Origin: Nocardioides turkmenicus
Lineage (GTDB): Bacteria; Actinomycetota; Actinomycetes; Propionibacteriales; Nocardioidaceae
DNA: 64,000 nucleotides
Reading direction: 5' to 3'
Assembly (NCBI RefSeq): GCF_011045035.1
Contig: NZ_JAALAA010000001.1
Coordinates: forward strand, 372,001-436,000
Every line of letters begins with the position of its first letter. Position 1 is the first letter of the stretch. The notes under the pieces are model-generated. The model saw nothing but the letters and a program-made list of their open reading frames with translations. It did not search any database and was not told the origin of the DNA. Shown one piece after another: positions 37,155 through 45,549 of the stretch. Both the position numbers and the translations under genes were made by a program.

Positions 37155-37743
37155 CGCCAGCCTCCAAGCAGTCGCGCAGACGGATCAGCCCGTCCCGCAT
37201 CCGGGTCTTCACCGTCGGCAGCGGCCGGCCGAGCAGCTCGGCGACCTCGGGGTAGGTGAAGCCCTGGTAGTAGGCGAGCCGGACGGCCTGCGACTGCAGC
37301 GGCGTGAGCGAGTCCAGGCAGCGGCGTACGCCTTCGTGCTCCGATGCCGTCACGACGGCCTCCTCCGGCCCCACCACCGAGACCGGCTCCCGCCGCGCGA
37401 CATGCTCCTCGCGGGCACGGGACGCCTGCGAGGAGCGCACCGTGTCGACCGCCCGCCGGTGGGCGATGGTCAGCACCCAGGTCCTCACCGACCCACGCGC
37501 CGGGTCGAACCGGGCTGCCTGGCGCCACACCTCGGTGAACACCTCCTGGGTCACCTCCTCCGCGCGTGACGGGTCACGCACCACACGCCGAGCGACGCCG
37601 AAGACGAGCGGAGCCAGGTCGTCGTAGAGGCGACCGAAGGCGTCCAGGTCTCCCCCGGCGACGGCGACGAGCACCGCTCCGGGATCCGGGTCCGTCGGGT
37701 CGGGCGACGACTCCTCGCCCACGACCCGCAACGCTCGGCGCAC
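37144..37743 (-). CDS. sigK: ECF sigma factor, SigK type
   Basis: A 199-residue extracytoplasmic-function sigma factor. Region 2 is FGRLYDDLAPLVFGVARRVV with EEVTQEVFTEVWRQA; region 4 is LTPLQSQAVRLAYYQGFTYPEVAELLGRPLPTVKTRMRDGL. The GTG at 37743 has GAAGGGGGC upstream. Followed directly by rskA. The divergent oxidoreductase has a SigK-like promoter, whereas no CCATCC box is seen for sigK itself. Confidence 0.9.
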   Translation of the reverse strand: MRRALRVVGEESSPDPTDPDPGAVLVAVAGGDLDAFGRLYDDLAPLVFGVARRVVRDPSRAEEVTQEVFTEVWRQAARFDPARGSVRTWVLTIAHRRAVDTVRSSQASRAREEHVARREPVSVVGPEEAVVTASEHEGVRRCLDSLTPLQSQAVRLAYYQGFTYPEVAELLGRPLPTVKTRMRDGLIRLRDCLEAGDGA

Positions 37744-37813
37744 GCGCGCCCCCTTCCGACGTAATGACAGATCTCACCCGAGGGTTCGCAGCCGAGGGGT
37801 GGGAGGATTGGTC

Positions 37814-37840
37814 CCATCCGACCACCGATCGGCCACGAAC
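37814..37840 (+). promoter_or_regulatory. SigK-like promoter CCATCC-N15-ACGAAC
   Basis: CCATCC (37814-37819) matches the -35 known for M. tuberculosis SigK, and ACGAAC (37835-37840) resembles its CCGAAT -10. Seven nt separate it from the ATG at 37848, giving a leaderless message. Confidence 0.6.
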
Positions 37841-37847
37841 CCTCAGC

Positions 37848-39383
37848 ATGACATCCGGCACCGTCCTCGGACGCCTCCCCAGCGGTCCCGTCGCGGGCAT
37901 CGCCGCGGGCGTGCTCGGCCTCGGCGTCGCCGAGCTCATCGCCGCCCTCGCGCGTGGCACCTCTCCCCTGCTCGCGCTCGGCGACCGGGTCATCGACCTC
38001 ACCCCGCGCTGGCTCAAGGAGGCCGCGGTCGCCACCTTCGGCACCGCCGACAAGCCGATCCTGCTGGCCTGCGTCGCGCTGGTCACGCTGGCCCTGCTCG
38101 CAGTGGCCGGCGCCTTGGCCGTACGCCGCCCCGTGCTCGGCGCGGGCATGTTCCTGCTCCTCGGGGCCGTCGATGCCGCCGCCCTGCTGGCCGACCGAGC
38201 CGGCAACGGGGCGGCCGGCATCGTCGCGCTGGTCATCGGCCTCGTGATCGGCATCGTCGCCCTGGTCCTGCTCACCCGGCGCCTGCGCGGGCCGGGCGAG
38301 ACACCCGCCGAGGCGGAGGCACCCGACGGCTTCGACCGGCGCAGCTTCCTGATCGCCGCGGCGGCCGTGACCGCCGTGGGCGCGGCCGGCGGGGTCGGCG
38401 CGAAGGTCGTCACCGCGCGCCGGCACCCGGCGACGCGACTGGCCATCCCGACGCCCGTCTCCCCCGCCGCGCCCCTCCCGGCCGGCGTGGAGCTGCCGAT
38501 CAAGGGCCTGACGCCCCACCTGACCCCCGTCGACGACTTCTACCGCATCGACATCGCCCTGCTCACCCCACGTGTCGACCTCGCCGACTACCGCCTCACG
38601 ATCCACGGCCTGGTCGACAACCCGATCGAGCTGACCTACGAGGACCTGCTCGCGATGCCGCTCTACGAGCGTCGCGTCACGATCTGCTGCGTCTCCAACG
38701 AGGTCGGCGGCGACCTGATCGGCAACGCGACCTGGACCGGCGTACGCATCCGCGACGTCCTCCGGCGCGCCGGCCTGACCCAAGGCGCCGACGCGGTGAA
38801 GTCCACCGGTGCCGACGGCATCACCATCGGCACCCCGCTCGAGGCGCTCACCGACGGCCGCGACTCCCTCCTCGCGATCGCCCAGGACGGGGAGCCGCTG
38901 ACCCCGGACCACGGCTTCCCGGTCCGCATGGTCGTCCCCGGCCTCTACGGCTACGTCTCGGCGACCAAGTGGCTCACCGACCTCGAGGTCACCCGCTTCG
39001 CCGACTTCCGCGCCTACTGGACCGACCGGGGCTGGTCGGCCGAGGGCCCGATCAAGACCCAGTGCCGCATCGACCTGCCCCGGGAGAACCCCGATGCCGT
39101 AGGCGAGGTGACCGTCGCCGGCGTCGCCTGGGCGCAGCACCGCGGCGTCAGCAGGGTGGAGGTACGCATCGACGACGGCCCCTGGCAACCCGCCACGCTC
39201 GCGGCCGAGGACAGCATCGACACCTGGCGGCAGTGGAGCTACCGCTGGGAGGCCACCGCCGGCGAGCACCGGATCCAGGCGCGGGCCTACGACCGCACCG
39301 GCACCCCGCAGACCGGGAGCGAGGCGCCGCCCGCTCCCGACGGAGCAACCGGCTACCCGACCCGCACCGTCACGGTCGGGTGA
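37848..39383 (+). CDS. Membrane-anchored molybdopterin-dependent oxidoreductase
   Basis: A sulfite-oxidase-family enzyme of 511 residues. It has about four or five N-terminal helices, then an internal twin-arginine-like segment (FDRRSFLIAAAAV, about residue 161), so the catalytic part is probably outside the membrane. The cofactor Cys is likely in TICCVSNEVGG, followed by NATWTGVRIRDVLRRAG, and a C-terminal Mo-co dimerisation domain (GVSRVEVRIDDGPWQPATL). The ATG at 37848 suits the SigK-like promoter; one at 37764 is the alternative. The electron donor is unknown. Confidence 0.88.
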   Translation: MTSGTVLGRLPSGPVAGIAAGVLGLGVAELIAALARGTSPLLALGDRVIDLTPRWLKEAAVATFGTADKPILLACVALVTLALLAVAGALAVRRPVLGAGMFLLLGAVDAAALLADRAGNGAAGIVALVIGLVIGIVALVLLTRRLRGPGETPAEAEAPDGFDRRSFLIAAAAVTAVGAAGGVGAKVVTARRHPATRLAIPTPVSPAAPLPAGVELPIKGLTPHLTPVDDFYRIDIALLTPRVDLADYRLTIHGLVDNPIELTYEDLLAMPLYERRVTICCVSNEVGGDLIGNATWTGVRIRDVLRRAGLTQGADAVKSTGADGITIGTPLEALTDGRDSLLAIAQDGEPLTPDHGFPVRMVVPGLYGYVSATKWLTDLEVTRFADFRAYWTDRGWSAEGPIKTQCRIDLPRENPDAVGEVTVAGVAWAQHRGVSRVEVRIDDGPWQPATLAAEDSIDTWRQWSYRWEATAGEHRIQARAYDRTGTPQTGSEAPPAPDGATGYPTRTVTVG

Positions 39384-39386
39384 TGC

Positions 39387-39809
39387 TCAGCCCAGGTCGG
39401 GCAGGTCGGTCTCGGGCCCGTCGCCGCGCAGCAGCACGGTGAACGCGGGCCGGTCCTCGGAGATCTCCGCCGCACGGTCCTTCAGGACCCCGACGATCCG
39501 GTCGAAGCCGGCACGGTCGGCATAGGCCGCGCTCCCCCACGTCTCCCACAGCAGCACCGTGGGTGCGGAGAGGTCGCGCAGCGAGTCCCACAGCGCATCG
39601 AGGTTGCGCCCGAAGTGGGCCGGGAACCCGAGCGCGGCGCCGATGGCTCCCAGCACCTCGTCCTTGGTCTCGGCCACGTCCGCGATCTGCGCCAGCGACC
39701 AGCCGGCGCCGGTCACCGACTCCGAGAGGTCGGCGGCCGCCAGCTCGGTGTGCCAACGGTAGACGCCAGGCTCGACCCGCCCGGCGAGAAGACCTGCCAG
39801 TCCACTCAT
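39387..39809 (-). CDS. Barstar-family RNase inhibitor
   Basis: A 140-residue protein with the barstar core: KDEVLGAIGAALGFPAHFGRNLDALWDSLRDL, followed by VLLWETWG. Barstar blocks the active site of its cognate RNase in the cytoplasm. The ATG at 39809 is four nt after the RNase stop, so they form a toxin-inhibitor pair. The longer open frame to 39911 is inside the RNase gene. It converges on the oxidoreductase gene, 3 nt away. Confidence 0.9.
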   Translation of the reverse strand: MSGLAGLLAGRVEPGVYRWHTELAAADLSESVTGAGWSLAQIADVAETKDEVLGAIGAALGFPAHFGRNLDALWDSLRDLSAPTVLLWETWGSAAYADRAGFDRIVGVLKDRAAEISEDRPAFTVLLRGDGPETDLPDLG

Positions 39810-39813
39810 TCCA

Positions 39814-40227
39814 TCACCCCCGGTCGATCCGTGAGAACGACTCGTAGTGGTCTTCGGTGTAGTAGAACTCCCCACCCTCGCCTGTGACGATACGCCGCGC
39901 ACCCCGGTCATCGGAGCCAGGCGTCGGCACGGTGTACTCGGCGTAGTAGCCCGACGGCTCCTCCGGCAGGATGCCTTCGCGGTTGCCGAAGGTGCTGCCG
40001 TCCTTGCCCGGGTAGGGGAACGGGCCGCCGGCGTCGATCAGCTCGAGCGTCTCCACGCCCTCGGGCGGCAGGTCGGACTCCGCGATCCAGGCGAGCCCGC
40101 TCTCGGGATCGGTGCCGGTCTTCCCGCCGCCGGAGTCGTCCCCCGAACCTCCGGAGCCGCCGCATCCGGCGAACAGCGCCAGGAGCAGCGCGACCAACAC
40201 AGCGACCAGGGCGGGCTTCGACCTCAC
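39814..40227 (-). CDS. Secreted barnase/RNase Sa-like ribonuclease, probable lipoprotein
   Basis: A 137-residue guanyl-specific RNase. The likely catalytic set is Glu in YYAEYTV, Arg in RGARRIV and His in YYTEDHYESF. The N-terminus is an unusual lipoprotein signal (ALVAVLVALLLALFAGCGG) followed by a Gly/Ser/Asp linker. GGAGGA lies five nt before the GTG at 40227. Barnase-type enzymes are normally released, so lipid anchoring would keep this at the cell surface. Confidence 0.87.
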   Translation of the reverse strand: MRSKPALVAVLVALLLALFAGCGGSGGSGDDSGGGKTGTDPESGLAWIAESDLPPEGVETLELIDAGGPFPYPGKDGSTFGNREGILPEEPSGYYAEYTVPTPGSDDRGARRIVTGEGGEFYYTEDHYESFSRIDRG

Positions 40228-40261
40228 GACGGTCCTCCGAGACGTACGGACGGGGTGGCCC

Positions 40262-40633
40262 CTAGAGTGCCATGGCCTGCGCCCGGCGCTTGACCTCCGA
40301 CCCGCGGTTCTCCCGAAGCGCGTCGATCGGGCGGCCGGGGAGGTCGTCGTCGAGGAAGAGCCAGGCGATGATCTCGCGGTCGTCGTAGCCGCCGTCGTGG
40401 AGCACGTGGAGCAGGCCGCCGAGGCCCTTGACCGGCAGACCGTCCTGGATGAACAGGGCCGGGATGTGCTGCCCCTTGATGCCCGGAGGCACCGCGGCGG
40501 CGAGCTCGTGCTCACGGATCATCGTGCGCACCTTGCCCACCGTCACGCCGAGCTGCGACGCGGCGGTGGCCCAGTCGATCCAGTCCTCCACCAGGACGCC
40601 CAGATCCTGCTCTGCCAGCCGCAATTCGCTCAT
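40262..40633 (-). CDS. Rv2175c-family DNA-binding protein
   Basis: A 123-residue protein: an N-terminal winged helix-turn-helix (TAASQLGVTVGKVRTMIREHEL) and the conserved C-terminal GLGGLLHVLHDGGYDDREIIAWLF. In M. tuberculosis Rv2175c is a substrate of the kinase PknL, which is its neighbour there as here. The ATG at 40633 starts MSELRLAEQ. It is divergent from the kinase gene. Confidence 0.9.
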   Translation of the reverse strand: MSELRLAEQDLGVLVEDWIDWATAASQLGVTVGKVRTMIREHELAAAVPPGIKGQHIPALFIQDGLPVKGLGGLLHVLHDGGYDDREIIAWLFLDDDLPGRPIDALRENRGSEVKRRAQAMAL

Positions 40634-40746
40634 AACGATCACATTACCGGCCCGGGTAGCCGCGCCGGAAAGTCGTGAGTGGGACCCGCTGGTCCGTACC
40701 ATTGCCCGGTCCGGAATACTTCTCCGACCGGAGACAGGAGGATCGC

Positions 40747-42873
40747 GTGGCTAGTGAGGCGGACCCCCGTGACGGCGCCATCGGGCGCCACGGCGGAGGC
40801 TCGGCTACCGCATCCGACCCCCTTCTGGGCAAGGTCCTGGGGATGCGTTACCGGATCGTCGAGAAGGTCGCGAAGGGCGGCATGGCGACGGTCTACGTCG
40901 CCCACGACATGCGTCTGGACCGCATCGTCGCCGTCAAGGTCATGCACCAGAACCTCGACGAGGAGGGCAACTTCGCCGAGAGGTTCGTACGCGAGGGCCG
41001 GTCGGCTGCGAAGCTCTCCCACCCCAACGTGGTGGCCGTCTACGACCAGGACGAGGACGACGGCGTCGCCTTTCTCGCGATGGAGTACATCGAGGGCCAC
41101 ACCCTCCGCGACACCATCCAGTCCCAGGCTCCGCTGGGCGCGGCGAAGGCGCTGGCCTACATCGAGCCGATCCTGAGCGCGATGACCGCGGCGCACGCGG
41201 TCGGGATCGTGCACCGCGACATCAAGCCGGAGAACGTCCTCATCACCACCGGCGCCGCCTCGATCTCGCAGCGGGTCAAGGTCGCCGACTTCGGCCTGGC
41301 CCGGGTGATGACCAACAACTCCCACGACGCCACCACCGGCAACCTGGTCGGCACCGTCTCCTACCTGGCGCCCGAGCTGGTCACCGAGTCCAAGTCGGGC
41401 CCGCGCAGCGACGTCTACGCCGCCGGCGTCGTGCTCTACGAGCTGCTCACCGGGCGCAAGCCCCACAGCGGACCCTCGCCGGTCGACATCGCCTACAAGC
41501 ACGTGCACGAGGACGTACCGCCGCCGTCGAAGGCGGCGCCCGGCATCCCCCGCTACGTCGACGCCCTGGTCGCCCGCGCGACCGCCCGTGACCCCGAGCT
41601 GCGCCCGGCCGACGCCGGCGTGCTCCTGCGCATGGTCAACCGGGTGATGGCCACCTTGTCCGCGGGCATCTTCGACGACCCCGAGCTCACCGCCGACCTG
41701 GCGCTCCCCTCGGCCGGCGCTCCCGACAAGCCGGCGCAGGCCGCCAACGGCACCGAGGCCCCGACGCGCGCTCACGACGAGTCCGCCGCCGAGTCGACGG
41801 CGGTGCTGCCGGCGCTCGGCCTGCCGCCCTCCGGCCCGTCCGGTCCCCCGCCGGGCCGGCCCCCGGGTCCGGCGGCACCACCTCCCGGCATGGGCCTGCC
41901 CGCTGCCGGCCGGCTCCCGCTGAGCGAGCCCGAGGAGAACGTACGCATCGCCCCGACACCCACTCAGCCCAAGCAGCGCCGGAGCATGCCGGCGACCTGG
42001 AAGGGGCCGGTCGCGATCGGCGCCGCTGTGGTGGCCGTCGCGCTGGTGGCGACCGGCCTGTGGTGGTTCATCGACGGCCGCTACGAGCGGGTGCCCTCGG
42101 TGGCCGGCCTGTCCCGGGCCGAGGCGACCACGCAGCTGCAGAACGCCGGCTTCGAGGTCTCGGCCAACACCGAGTTCTCCGATACCGTCGCCAAGGGGAT
42201 CGTGATCGACTCCGACCCGGGCCGCGACGACAAGGCGCTGCCCGGCTCCACGGTGGAGATCAGCGTGAGCAAGGGCGTCGAGGAATACTCGGTGCCCAAG
42301 GTCAAGGGCATGCTCGCCGACGACGCCCAGGACGAGATCCAGGATCTCGGCCTCACCGTCGGCGACCCGATCGAGAAGTTCAACGACAACGTGCCCGAGG
42401 GCCACGTCATCAACTCCCAGCCCCGCGCCGGCACCCTGGTGCGGCCCGGCAAGACCGTTGTGCTCGTGATCAGCAAGGGCCCGGCCCCCGTCGACATCGT
42501 CGACTGGACCGGCCGCAGCGCGGAGCGTGCCAAGAAGTCGCTCGAGGCCGACGGGCTCGTCGTCGAGATCCAGGAGGAGGAGAACCAGACCGCCCGGCCC
42601 GGCACCGTCCTGAGCCAGAGCCCCAACTCCGGCACCCTCCCCAAGGGCGAGACCGTGACCCTCGTGGTCGCCAAGGGTCCGGCCGCGGTCCCGGTCCCCA
42701 GCGTGGTCGGCCAGCACAAGGACACCGCGAAGCAGACCCTCGAGGCCGCCGGGTTCAAGGTCAAGGAGGAGGCGGAGGGTGGCATCAACCTCGGCCTCGG
42801 CTACGTGACCCGCCAGGAGCCCGCCGGCGGCGAGGCCCCCTACGGCTCCGAGATCACGATCTGGCTGAACTGA
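40747..42873 (+). CDS. pknL: PASTA-domain serine/threonine kinase, PknL-like
   Basis: A 708-residue receptor kinase. The kinase domain (about residues 35-300) has VAKGGMATVYVAHD, Lys64 in VAVKVM, HRDIKPEN with catalytic Asp158, and DFG at 181-183. A Pro-rich linker, a membrane helix (about 421-441) and four PASTA repeats follow, which in relatives sense muropeptides or lipid II. The GTG at 40747 has GGAGGA four nt upstream. Its place beside Rv2175c supports the PknL assignment. Confidence 0.93.
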   Translation: MASEADPRDGAIGRHGGGSATASDPLLGKVLGMRYRIVEKVAKGGMATVYVAHDMRLDRIVAVKVMHQNLDEEGNFAERFVREGRSAAKLSHPNVVAVYDQDEDDGVAFLAMEYIEGHTLRDTIQSQAPLGAAKALAYIEPILSAMTAAHAVGIVHRDIKPENVLITTGAASISQRVKVADFGLARVMTNNSHDATTGNLVGTVSYLAPELVTESKSGPRSDVYAAGVVLYELLTGRKPHSGPSPVDIAYKHVHEDVPPPSKAAPGIPRYVDALVARATARDPELRPADAGVLLRMVNRVMATLSAGIFDDPELTADLALPSAGAPDKPAQAANGTEAPTRAHDESAAESTAVLPALGLPPSGPSGPPPGRPPGPAAPPPGMGLPAAGRLPLSEPEENVRIAPTPTQPKQRRSMPATWKGPVAIGAAVVAVALVATGLWWFIDGRYERVPSVAGLSRAEATTQLQNAGFEVSANTEFSDTVAKGIVIDSDPGRDDKALPGSTVEISVSKGVEEYSVPKVKGMLADDAQDEIQDLGLTVGDPIEKFNDNVPEGHVINSQPRAGTLVRPGKTVVLVISKGPAPVDIVDWTGRSAERAKKSLEADGLVVEIQEEENQTARPGTVLSQSPNSGTLPKGETVTLVVAKGPAAVPVPSVVGQHKDTAKQTLEAAGFKVKEEAEGGINLGLGYVTRQEPAGGEAPYGSEITIWLN

Positions 42874-42874
42874 C

Positions 42875-43777
42875 GTGACGGACTCGATCCTCCGCAACCC
42901 GATCGGCACCCACGTACAGGTCGGTAAGGGCCTCGTCGCGGGCGCCCTCGCCAACACCGACGCGGTCGGCGGCGAGACCCTGCAGATCTTCGTCGGCAAC
43001 CCGCGCGGCTGGGCCCTCTCGGCGGGCAAGCCGGCCGACGACAAGGCCTTCCGGGCCGAGCTCCAACGACGTGGGATGCGCGCCTTCATCCACGCTCCCT
43101 ACCTGGTCAACCTGGGATCGCCGACGCCGGCGACGTACGAGAGGTCGGCCGCGCTGGTCGCGCACAACCTGCGCCGGGCCGCCGACATCGGCGCCGAGGG
43201 CGTCGTGATCCACACCGGCTCGTTCGTCTCTCCCGCGGGCGATGCCCGGGAGAACTTCCTCGTGGCGATGAGGCAGGTACGCGAGGCGCTGCTGCCCGTG
43301 CTCGACCAGATCTCCGCCGACGACGCGCCCTGGCTGCTGCTGGAGCCGACCGCCGGGCAGGGTCGGTCGCTGTGCGCGGGCGTGGAGGACCTCCCCGCCT
43401 ATCTCGAGGCCGTCGACTTCCACCCCAAGGCCGGGATCTGCCTCGACACCTGCCACGTCTTCGCCGCCGGCGCCCCGCTCGACGAGCCCGGTGGCGCCAC
43501 CGCCTGCGTCGACCGGATCGTCGAGATCGGCGGCCCCGGGCGGCTCCGGCTGATCCACGCCAACGACTCCAAGGACGTACGCGGCAAGAACCTCGACCGC
43601 CACGAGCAGATCGGTCGCGGCCACATCGGCACGGCCGCGTTCGAGGAGCTCTTCGCCCATCCGGCGACCGCCGGGGTGCCCTTCATCCTGGAGACTCCGG
43701 GCTCGCGCGACGCGGACAACCCCGATATCCCGCTGCTCCGCGATCTACGGGCATCGGCGCACCGTCAAGGCATGTGA
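42875..43777 (+). CDS. nfo: Deoxyribonuclease IV (AP endonuclease)
   Basis: Cuts DNA at abasic sites using three metal ions. The 300-residue TIM-barrel protein has IGTHVQVGKGL, FIHAPYLVNLGS, GVVIHTGSF, LLLEPTAGQG, ICLDTCHVFAAG and IHANDSKDVRG...RHEQIGRGHIG. The GTG at 42875 is two bases past the kinase stop. In M. tuberculosis nfo (end) lies elsewhere. A hairpin follows at 43816-43840. Confidence 0.93.
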   Translation: MTDSILRNPIGTHVQVGKGLVAGALANTDAVGGETLQIFVGNPRGWALSAGKPADDKAFRAELQRRGMRAFIHAPYLVNLGSPTPATYERSAALVAHNLRRAADIGAEGVVIHTGSFVSPAGDARENFLVAMRQVREALLPVLDQISADDAPWLLLEPTAGQGRSLCAGVEDLPAYLEAVDFHPKAGICLDTCHVFAAGAPLDEPGGATACVDRIVEIGGPGRLRLIHANDSKDVRGKNLDRHEQIGRGHIGTAAFEELFAHPATAGVPFILETPGSRDADNPDIPLLRDLRASAHRQGM

Positions 43778-43815
43778 CCTCCATGCATCCGCATGGTTAC
43801 TCCCTCGCTCGGCGC

Positions 43816-43840
43816 GAGCGGACGAGCAAGCTCGCCGCTC
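43816..43840 (+). terminator. Hairpin after nfo
   Basis: GAGCGG/CCGCTC and CGAGC/GCTCG pair with one bulged base around an AA loop, about 40 nt past the nfo stop. There is no T run. Confidence 0.55.
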
Positions 43841-43904
43841 GGCCTCACTCCGGTCGTCTAGGCTGGAGACGCACAGGAGTGATCTTCGACGCCATGGGGG
43901 TGGC

Positions 43905-45059
43905 ATGACCAAGTGCGCACAGTGCGGATACCGGCTGTCCGGGGAGCCGACGTGTCCGGTGTGTGGTCTCGAGGTCGCCACGGAGCTCGACCCAGCTGCC
44001 GAGGCTGACTCCACCGATGTAGAGGAAAGGACGCCACCCGTGTCCAGTGCTGCGAACGACGACGTCACCGCCGAGCCCGAAGAGCTCGACGAACCGAACG
44101 AGACCACCGTGATCCGGAAGCCGGTCGAGGCGACCGCTCCGGAAGCGGTCGACGACGTGCCCGACGCGGAGCAGACCTCACTGAGCCTGCCCCGGATCAG
44201 CGCCTACGGCGACGAGGACCGGCCGGGACCGGCCTCGTCGATCGCTGCCGCCGGCCCCGACGACGAGCCCACCGAGCGCACCTCGCGGCGTCAGTCGCCC
44301 GAGGTCGAGGAGAAGCTCGACACCGACGACGAGCCCAACGGATCCACCGCGATCCGCGCGGCTTTCGCACCGCCGACCTCGCCGCCGCCGGCACCGCTGC
44401 CGCCGACCACTCCCCCGACCGCGCACGAGCCGGCCGCGGAGAGCGTCGCCGAGGAGGCGGTGATCCCTGAGCCGGAGCCGGAGCCGAGGCCGATCCCGGA
44501 TCCCTCGCCCTTCCCCGAGCCGACCCCGGTCCCGGGGCCCGACCCCGTTCCCGACCCGGAGCCGACGCCCACTCCGGTCCCTGAGCCCGGACCCGTTCCG
44601 GAGCCGGAGCCCGTCCCCGGGCCCGACCCTGTCCCCGACCCCGAGCCCGAGCCGGTCTCCGAGACACCGGTCGAGGCGGCGTACAAGCCCTTCGTCCAGC
44701 CCTCCGGGATGCTCGTCCAGCAGCAGCAGAGCAACGGGAAGGCCCGTCACTGGGCGCCGCCGGAGGAGACCGTCGCCGACCAGGTCCACGAACCCGAGCC
44801 GGCCTATGCGACCGGCTACGCCGACGACGCCTACGCCACCGACGGCCCCGCCGACTGGCAGACCGGCTACGGCTATGCCGCCGAGGAGGAGCCCCTCGAG
44901 CAGGACTTCGGCGACTACGGCGTCCAGCAGGAGTACGTCTCCTCGCTGATGGCCGCCGAGTCCGAGGACAACCCCTCGACCTGGGTCGTGCTGCTGTGGG
45001 TGGGTGCGATCTTCATGATCGTGATGTTGGTGCTCGGCGTCTGGCTGATGACGCTGTAA
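43905..45059 (+). CDS. Zinc-ribbon, acidic proline-repeat, tail-anchored protein
   Basis: I do not recognise it. The 384 residues start with a zinc ribbon (CAQCGYRLSGEPTCPVCG, residues 4-21). A long acidic disordered region follows, and from about residue 190 a run of Pro-Glu and Pro-Asp dipeptides with an internal duplication of PVPGPDPVPDPEP. A Tyr/Ala/Gly-rich stretch and one C-terminal helix (WVVLLWVGAIFMIVMLVLGVW) end it. This suggests a cytoplasmic ribbon tethered to the membrane by its tail. A TAGGCT box at 43859-43864 may be its promoter. Confidence 0.75.
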   Translation: MTKCAQCGYRLSGEPTCPVCGLEVATELDPAAEADSTDVEERTPPVSSAANDDVTAEPEELDEPNETTVIRKPVEATAPEAVDDVPDAEQTSLSLPRISAYGDEDRPGPASSIAAAGPDDEPTERTSRRQSPEVEEKLDTDDEPNGSTAIRAAFAPPTSPPPAPLPPTTPPTAHEPAAESVAEEAVIPEPEPEPRPIPDPSPFPEPTPVPGPDPVPDPEPTPTPVPEPGPVPEPEPVPGPDPVPDPEPEPVSETPVEAAYKPFVQPSGMLVQQQQSNGKARHWAPPEETVADQVHEPEPAYATGYADDAYATDGPADWQTGYGYAAEEEPLEQDFGDYGVQQEYVSSLMAAESEDNPSTWVVLLWVGAIFMIVMLVLGVWLMTL

Positions 45060-45066
45060 CGCCTGT

Positions 45067-45549
45067 ATGCCGAGAATCATCGTCGCCGAGATCGACAGCG
45101 ACGAGCAGCGCGCGCTGGCCGTCGACATCTGGCGAGCGGCCAACGCGGCTCGCCGCAAGACGGCCACCGAGGCCCGCGTCCGCAGGGTCCGCGAGAAGCT
45201 GGACGCGGCCGAGCTCGCGCTCCTCGCCCACTACGGCAGCCGCCCTGCCGGGATGCTGCTCGCCGAGACCTACCTGGTCGACGGCGTACCGCTCCCCGGC
45301 TACGGCCACATCTCGATGGTCTTCGTCGACCCCGCTGTCTGGGGGTCCCACGTCGGCACCGAGATGATCCGCGACCTCCAGTCCCGCGACTGGGCGGGCC
45401 TCAGCGTCTGGACCCGCACCGACAACCGCCGCGCCCAGCGCCTCTACGAGACCACCGGCTTCACCGACACCGGCAACCGCAGCACGCTCCACGACGGCGA
45501 GGAGATCATGCAGCTAGCCTGGGCGCGCGACGAGAACGTCGGCGACTAG
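45067..45549 (+). CDS. GNAT-family N-acetyltransferase
   Basis: A 160-residue GNAT with MVFVDPAVWGSHVGTEMIRDL as the acetyl-CoA loop (a weakened RxxGxG) and TDNRRAQRLYETTGFTDTG in motif B. The substrate is unknown. It follows the zinc-ribbon gene by 7 nt. Its stop codon shares the four bases CTAG with the aroG stop on the other strand. Confidence 0.83.
   Translation: MPRIIVAEIDSDEQRALAVDIWRAANAARRKTATEARVRRVREKLDAAELALLAHYGSRPAGMLLAETYLVDGVPLPGYGHISMVFVDPAVWGSHVGTEMIRDLQSRDWAGLSVWTRTDNRRAQRLYETTGFTDTGNRSTLHDGEEIMQLAWARDENVGD

Noticed and set aside
37566..37763. N-terminal extension of the molybdopterin oxidoreductase
   Set aside because: It is Arg/Pro-rich sequence antisense to sigK, and the SigK-like promoter lies after it.
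44450..44680. Repeated GAGCCG/GACCCC units that look like a short tandem repeat or CRISPR-like array
   Set aside because: They are in-frame Pro-Glu/Pro-Asp codons of a protein, with no spacers.
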